Positions 43,234-44,681 of a DNA stretch of 44,681 nucleotides are shown one piece after another. The translations under genes and the position numbers were made by a program. Position 1 is the first letter of the stretch, and every line of letters starts with the position of its first letter. Source of the stretch: a marine actinobacterium MedAcidi-G2B (GTDB taxonomy: Bacteria; Actinomycetota; Acidimicrobiia; Acidimicrobiales; MedAcidi-G1). The notes under the pieces are model-generated. The model saw nothing but the letters and a program-made list of their open reading frames with translations. It was not told the DNA's origin and ran no database searches. The stretch spans positions 1 to 44,681 of the forward strand of contig JUEO01000009.1 in NCBI GenBank assembly GCA_000817115.1. Direction: 5' to 3'.

Positions 43234-43789
43234 GACTCTTGTTCTTGCTTCACAGTCTCCTCAACGACTTCGTTTATTACAGGACTATGGGTTCGATGTA
43301 GAGGTGCGTATTCCTCAGATTGATGAAGTACCCCGATCTGGTGAATCTCCTTCAGCTTTAGTTGAAAGACTTGCTTTGGAGAAATTAAGAGACGTTGTCG
43401 AATCTCACGAGACTGGGCTCGCCGCTGACACCGTTGCGGTGATTGATGACAAAATTCTGGGTAAACCAGGAACCCAAAAGAGAGCGGTAGCGATGCTCGA
43501 ATATCTTTCTGGCCAAACCCACCAAATTATTGGTGGTATAGCTTTTCGCCATGGCGGTCAAGATATTTCCGGAGTTATCAGCACCGAGGTTACTTTTCGT
43601 GACTTAACCGATGAAGAGATTGAAGACTATGTAAAAACTGGTGAATCGCTTGACAAAGCGGGTGGTTACGCCATCCAGGGACATGGTGCAGATCTGATTT
43701 CTAAAGTTCATGGATGCCAAGAAAACGTTATTGGCCTTTCAATGAATGCTGTTTTTGAACTTATGAAACTTCTTAAGGCTCAGGAATAA
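43226..43789 (+). CDS. maf: Maf-like nucleoside triphosphate pyrophosphatase
   Basis: A 187-residue Maf/Ham1-fold house-cleaning enzyme. The N-terminus LVLASQSPQRLRLLQDYGF is diagnostic. LAADTVAVIDDKILGKP carries the metal- and substrate-binding Asp. YVKTGESLDKAGGYAIQGHGA is the C-terminal family block. Members hydrolyse non-canonical or modified nucleotides (dTTP/UTP/m7GTP subtype not resolved) and affect septum formation in some bacteria. It starts with GTG inside the dus 3' end and converges on the FetB-like gene with a 17-base overlap. Confidence 0.93.
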   Translation: MDKTLVLASQSPQRLRLLQDYGFDVEVRIPQIDEVPRSGESPSALVERLALEKLRDVVESHETGLAADTVAVIDDKILGKPGTQKRAVAMLEYLSGQTHQIIGGIAFRHGGQDISGVISTEVTFRDLTDEEIEDYVKTGESLDKAGGYAIQGHGADLISKVHGCQENVIGLSMNAVFELMKLLKAQE

Positions 43790-44546
43790 CTAGTCGTTGA
43801 TCATTCGTAATAAATTGATTAGCTCCCGTTATGACAACTACGAGACCTGTAATAGCAGCTGAGCCGAGAATAAGAAATAGAACTGATGCTTGAATAAGGG
43901 CGGCATCTAGTGGATCTATTCCGGCGAGAATAAGACCAGTAAGAACTCCTGGTAAAAAAACGATTCCGACTGATCGAGTTGTTTCAATTTGCGGAAGTAG
44001 GGCTAAACGAAGAGCTTCTGTTCTTACCTTATTTAAAGCTCTTCTTTGATCTATGCCTAATGCAAGCATTGCTTCTATCTCGCCGCTTTGGTCTCTCACT
44101 GCATCAACCAAACGAGTGGCAGCAACTACTACTACTTTCAAAGAGTTGCCAACAATCATTCCAGCGATAGGGACGAGCACGCGGTTTTCTAGCGGCATGA
44201 TTCCAAGTGCAAAAACAACGGTTAGAGATATACCAAGACCAAAAATATAACCAATGGAGGTTGAAAGTATTAGTCCCGGTAAACGCGATTCTCTTCTTTT
44301 TGCAGTTAACGCTGCTGCGGGAACCATCACCCCTACCCAAAGCCATGCAAAAACCGTTGAGGTGTCATCGTCAAGGATTAGCGTAAGTGCCCATCCTGCT
44401 AACACCAGCTGAGCTATAGCCCGTAAAGCCGCCACTAGAAGGCTTCGCTCTAGCTTTAATTTGTAGCTTAAAGACACGCCTATCGCTGCTGCGATAAGTA
44501 AAAGCGATAAAGCTAACCCCCACCAGCCGATTGTCACTTCACTCAT
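43773..44546 (-). CDS. FetB-type (UPF0014) ABC transporter permease
   Basis: A 257-residue polytopic membrane protein with about seven hydrophobic segments. RAIAQLVLAGWAL near residue 42, MIVGNSLKVVVVAATRLVDAVR near residue 130 and EALRLALLPQIETTRSVGIVFLPGVLTGLI near residue 180 match the UPF0014/FetB family. In E. coli FetB works with the ATPase FetA to export iron. No ATP-binding partner is present in this window; it may lie beyond the gene fragment at the right edge or elsewhere. It converges on maf (17-base overlap of 3' ends). Iron as the substrate is inferred from the family. Confidence 0.87.
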   Translation of the reverse strand: MSEVTIGWWGLALSLLLIAAAIGVSLSYKLKLERSLLVAALRAIAQLVLAGWALTLILDDDTSTVFAWLWVGVMVPAAALTAKRRESRLPGLILSTSIGYIFGLGISLTVVFALGIMPLENRVLVPIAGMIVGNSLKVVVVAATRLVDAVRDQSGEIEAMLALGIDQRRALNKVRTEALRLALLPQIETTRSVGIVFLPGVLTGLILAGIDPLDAALIQASVLFLILGSAAITGLVVVITGANQFITNDQRLVIPEP

Positions 44547-44636
44547 TATGTGTTCTACCTATTGCCATCATTGCTTTGGTACCGAGTAACGTCTCTAAGA
44601 TAATAAGCCAAAGGCATTGAAACAGACAGGACCCTA

Positions 44637-44681
44637 ATGAAAACTCCAATTACCGAAATGTTTGAAATTGAATTTCCTATT
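44637..44681 (+). CDS. Nitronate monooxygenase-like protein, N-terminal fragment (3' end outside window)
   Basis: Only the first 15 codons are in the window: MKTPITEMFEIEFPI. This matches the opening of nitronate monooxygenase/2-nitropropane dioxygenase FMN proteins, which typically start with ITELFGIEYPI before the flavin barrel. AGGA lies 6 bases before the ATG as a Shine-Dalgarno site. The call rests on a very short stretch and could also be another NPD-like or enoyl-reductase FMN protein of the same fold. The 90 bases between it and the FetB-like start must hold divergent promoters; I see no clear box. Confidence 0.5.
   Translation, partial: MKTPITEMFEIEFPI

Overview
The window reads as a gene-dense chromosome segment from a free-living, probably marine actinobacterium, most likely of the Acidimicrobiia type. 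No 16S or other direct taxonomic marker is present, so this is an inference. It rests on the order wecA-like, atpZ/atpI, atpBEFHAGDC with murA further downstream (as in mycobacteria), an F420-type LLM oxidoreductase, a MurA with Asp in place of the fosfomycin-target Cys, a formylglycine-generating enzyme, moderate GC by eye, and a DMSP-lyase-type cupin. There is no sign of a plasmid, phage, insertion sequence, CRISPR array, tRNA or rRNA. No gap without a gene exceeds about 260 bases, and several convergent genes touch or overlap.

Layout. 1-206 holds the C-terminus of a saccharopine dehydrogenase-like protein. 207-3476 (minus) is a compact run of enoyl-CoA hydratase, DMSP-lyase-like cupin, rhomboid protease and a cysteine-synthase-family enzyme. 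It is followed by a NifU-domain protein, an unannotated 47-residue membrane ORF and murA. 5286-10335 carries an MFS transporter, an alpha/beta hydrolase back to back with a fatty acid desaturase, a zinc-ribbon protein with a duplicated domain, and class II fructose-1,6-bisphosphatase (glpX). 10352-17989 (minus) is the complete F1Fo ATP synthase operon with atpI- and atpZ-like genes at its head. Upstream of it are a WecA-like sugar-phosphate transferase and glyA. 20593-25355 has a LysR regulator divergent from an inositol-3-phosphate synthase, then an acyl-CoA ligase divergent from a CitE-like lyase. 25431-32812 has a small acidic-repeat protein with a frameshifted end, an eukaryote-like IleRS, and nrdA-nrdB. 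32809-37270 (minus) is the methylmalonyl-CoA mutase operon (mutA, mutB, meaB). 37415-44681 has an F420-type oxidoreductase, an SDR, a coupled set of epoxide hydrolase, alpha/beta hydrolase and formylglycine-generating enzyme, then dus, maf, a FetB-type permease, and the first codons of a nitronate monooxygenase.

How it fits together. Most genes are housekeeping: energy, peptidoglycan precursors, deoxynucleotides, translation, one-carbon units and gluconeogenesis. The accessory content points to using small organic compounds from seawater: DMSP cleavage, acyl-CoA activation and hydration, and entry of C3 units to the TCA cycle through methylmalonyl-CoA mutase. Joining these into one acrylate route is inference.

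Two features stand out at DNA scale. Many operon-leading genes have a TANNNT box 6 to 8 bases before the start codon and no Shine-Dalgarno sequence, which suggests widespread leaderless mRNAs. The atp operon, in contrast, uses Shine-Dalgarno sites and appears to start with a 12-bp hairpin leader.
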